From: Nemania diffusa
Taxonomy: Eukaryota > Ascomycota > Sordariomycetes > Xylariales > Xylariaceae
Direction: 5' to 3'
Assembly (NCBI GenBank): GCA_038501195.1
Contig: JBBPUQ010000009.1
Location: forward strand, 2,108,001-2,172,000
Length of the DNA: 64,000 bases
A program made the position numbers and the translations under genes. The notes under the pieces were generated by a model. The model worked only from the letters and a program-made list of their open reading frames with translations, was not told the origin of the DNA and did not search any database. This document shows positions 61,865 to 64,000 of this stretch, piece by piece (within the stretch, counting starts at the first letter, position 1; each line of letters opens with the position of its first letter).

Positions 61865-63558
61865 TTAAATCAGGCCCGCGCGGGCGGCTTCACCGCCTCC
61901 TTCTTGAACGAGATCTTCGATCTTCTGTTTGCCTTTGCCGAGACCACCCTCGCCGACGCCCATCCGCCGGGCCACATATCTCTGAGCTACGACACCGACG
62001 GCAAGGCTCAAGGTCTCCTCGACCCACTCGGCGACCCATTCGCGCGGGTCCACTCCGCCGCTTTCCACGATCTCTCGGATTTCATCTGGGACATTCGAGG
62101 CTTCGGATGCGGTCTGGTCGCTATCACTAGCGGGCGTCAACGGAGTCGGCGCATCCATCCACCTAATCCACCTGAGGGGAATGTTCTGGCTGACCGTGCT
62201 GTACACGATATCGTGGACGGGGTCGAGAACGTAGACGGCAAAGCAGACATTGGTGTCAGTGCTGTCGTCGGCAACGACACTTGACTCCTTTTCCGCTTCA
62301 TTGGCTGTGCTGCCGGCGAAGAGTGCGGAGTCCGCCTCATCTATGACGGCTTGGACGGCGAGGAAGATATCGCTGGTCCGAACCGGATTATCCTCGCTAA
62401 GGGGTTCGAGCGCGCGCTTCTGGGCCTCGGTCACGCCGCCGCTCGAGGCAAGGTAGTCGCTCGAGTAGCTCTCTGCGTTGGCACGGCACAGCTTAGTTCC
62501 TTCGAGAAGTCCCTTAACGGCGCCGAGATCGCGGGGCGAGTCGACCTGCCGCCACCAGGGACCGTCGCGCCAGCCAGCTGAGCTAGAGGAACCGCCGAAG
62601 AAGGCGGCGGCATCGGAGGAGCGGCGGGCGGTGTTCTCGTGTCCGCGCTGGACGACGAGCAGATCGCCGCCCTCGACTTGCGACATAACGCGGCTGAAGA
62701 CGCCATATATGAGGGGGTCCAAGGACGGATAGCCTACCATGTCGTGGGTGATGTGGATGAGGAGGCGTTCGTGGGACGAGATGGGAGGGGCAAGAGTGTG
62801 TAGGATATTGGCGAAAGTGGGCATAGCACGGTGGCGTAGATCATCACCTAGCAATAGAGCATGTTAATATATTTATTCCACCACCTTGTTGCAACTCTTC
62901 GAATAATGAGATAGAGCATAGTGAAAGTGGTCTCGAAAGTAGGTAAGTAGAGCGACTTACCAAGGCCTCTTAGAGCTCCTACATTGCCCCGTACTTGCTC
63001 GGCCCACTTCTTGGCCTCTTCATGGTGTTGAATCTCCTTATAAGCAGCCTCAGCTTGCTTCATGGCCGCATTCGCTGTGGCCGTAGCCGTAGCAAAGATG
63101 CCACCCCACCAGCCACCTCCACTCGCGGTAGCTGCAGCATCAGTTGTCTGCTCGACTGTGCCCCTTTTCTCGGCATCCTGGAGGTCGGAACTAGTGGCGC
63201 TCGGGGTGAAGCTGGCGTGGAAAGAACGAGTGCTGTCGGCGGACTTGCGCGTAGTAGCCGTCGACTTGTCCTCGGAGAGTCTGGCAGCGATAGCAGCAGA
63301 AGCCGCAGCAGCAGCAGCGGGTGGCGGGGTCGCTGTGCTCGTGCGCTTGATTCGAGGGGTGTGAGGTCGTGCAGGTCCCTGTCCGCCCAGCTCGTTCTCT
63401 AATTCAGCGAGGATGTCCTCCGAGGGCTTGTCGTTCCGCGGTTTGGACGCAGTACTCTTGGTCTTGCTGGGTTTCTTAACTGCGTTGTCGTGGCTGATGC
63501 CTTCGAAGAGCTCCCCGAGCTCATCGTCTGTAGTCGCTTTCGACCGCTTCGACGACAT
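61865..63558 (-). CDS. MTC1: Maintenance of telomere capping protein 1 (Mtc1) family protein
   Basis: Exons 63558-62961 and 62847-61865 join across a 113 bp intron (donor GTAAGT, acceptor GCTAG) to give 526 residues. Family marks: the N-terminal DDELGELFEGI motif (about 11-21), a long Ala/Ser/Thr-rich linker, then GGGWWGGIFATATATANAAMKQAE, and after the intron GDDLRHRAMPTFANILHTLAPPISSHERLLIHITHDMVGYPSLDPLIY, of which LRHRAMPTFANILHTL is the most conserved part. A later block (FAVYVLDPVHDIVYSTVSQ and the VPLRW-like IPLRWIRW) also fits. In yeast Mtc1 is linked genetically to telomere capping (cdc13 synthetic effects) and is found in the cytosol and at COPI vesicles; its biochemistry is unknown. 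The start ATG at 63558 gives the expected acidic N-terminal motif. It is the first gene right of the mutated block and is intact. Confidence 0.9.
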
Positions 63559-64000
63559 TGCGGCAAATGTAGAGTGTAGAGTATAGAGTATAGGCCTTCA
63601 GATCTGTAGTCGCGATATCAAAGCCGAGTTGGGAGGCGTCAGTTGTTACTTGGGAGCCTGCGATTAGCTTTTAGGTATTGGTAGTGTACCTCTGTGTAGA
63701 TAGTTCTGGGAGGTATCAAGATGGGACCACGCATGACTACTATCTTGTAGGTACCTTAGGTACCTAGGTAGGTACCTAGGTAAATAAATGGTACCTAGCG
63801 GACTCTAGCACTAGCGTATGTACCTACTACATGTGCCTACGTAGATATAAGTACCCTTGGGAACTACATATACTTACCTAGGCACCTAGGAGATAAACTA
63901 TCGACTACATGGACCTACCTACATATCAGGTAGGCAGCGTTTAAAAAAAGTTCCTATTCATATGTACTTATTTAAATACGGTGTCTTACTTAGGTCAACC
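63559..64000. other. Upstream region of the Mtc1-like gene with palindromic microrepeats
   Basis: Promoter side of the Mtc1-like gene. From about 63739 to 63905 the words GGTACCTAGG, TAGGTACC and CCTACGTAG recur many times, as in 16160-16675. No gene seen. Confidence 0.5.

Noticed and set aside
1..64000. CRISPR arrays, rRNA genes, prokaryotic operons
   Set aside because: None seen; gene structure is eukaryotic throughout.

Overview
This window is nuclear DNA from a filamentous ascomycete (Pezizomycotina, probably a sordariomycete). The signs are many 50-80 bp introns with GTRNGT donors and CTRAY branch sites, fungal-only families (GH115 glucuronidase, DUF1996 secreted protein, PTH11/rhodopsin-type membrane protein, Mtc1), and a 17 kb block reduced to AT-rich sequence by C-to-T/G-to-A mutation of repeats (RIP or a RIP-like process).

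Layout. 1-1171: N-terminal part of a kinesin-8 motor (minus). 1850-5382: secreted GH115 xylan alpha-glucuronidase (minus, 4 exons). 6869-8680: UVRAG/Vps38-like PI3-kinase complex subunit (minus). 8681-17668: gene-poor, with two orphan genes (11527-12140 minus; 14663-15478 plus). 17669-20319: glycine-rich-domain (DUF1399/GRDP) protein (plus, 6 exons). 20676-21858: single-pass membrane protein (minus). 23882-25056: secreted DUF1996 protein (minus). 28708-30841: NAD(P)-dependent malic enzyme (plus, 5 exons). 31788-33160: seven-helix PTH11/rhodopsin-like protein (minus). 34703-41740: a possible small specialised-metabolism cluster of SAM methyltransferase, DHA2-type MFS transporter (9 exons, one of 16 nt) and cytochrome P450 (5 exons, one of 6 nt). 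43581-60715: AT-rich block without genes. 61865-63558: Mtc1-like protein (minus).

The most unusual material is at the AT-rich block. A 207 bp sequence occurs intact at 42788-42994 and as a gapless copy at 43581-43787 that differs by about 61 transitions and no transversion. This gives a reference/product pair for the mutator inside one window. The mutation depends on the base 5' of the cytosine: C and T contexts are nearly exhausted, A is intermediate and GpC is almost fully spared. It does not depend on a 3' A, as classical Neurospora RIP does. The first 27 bp of the same sequence recur unmutated at 60716-60742, exactly where the AT-rich block stops, so the block lies between two direct copies of one terminus.

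All exon models were built by eye from splice signals, frame closure and family motifs. No database search was run; family names rest on recognised motifs.
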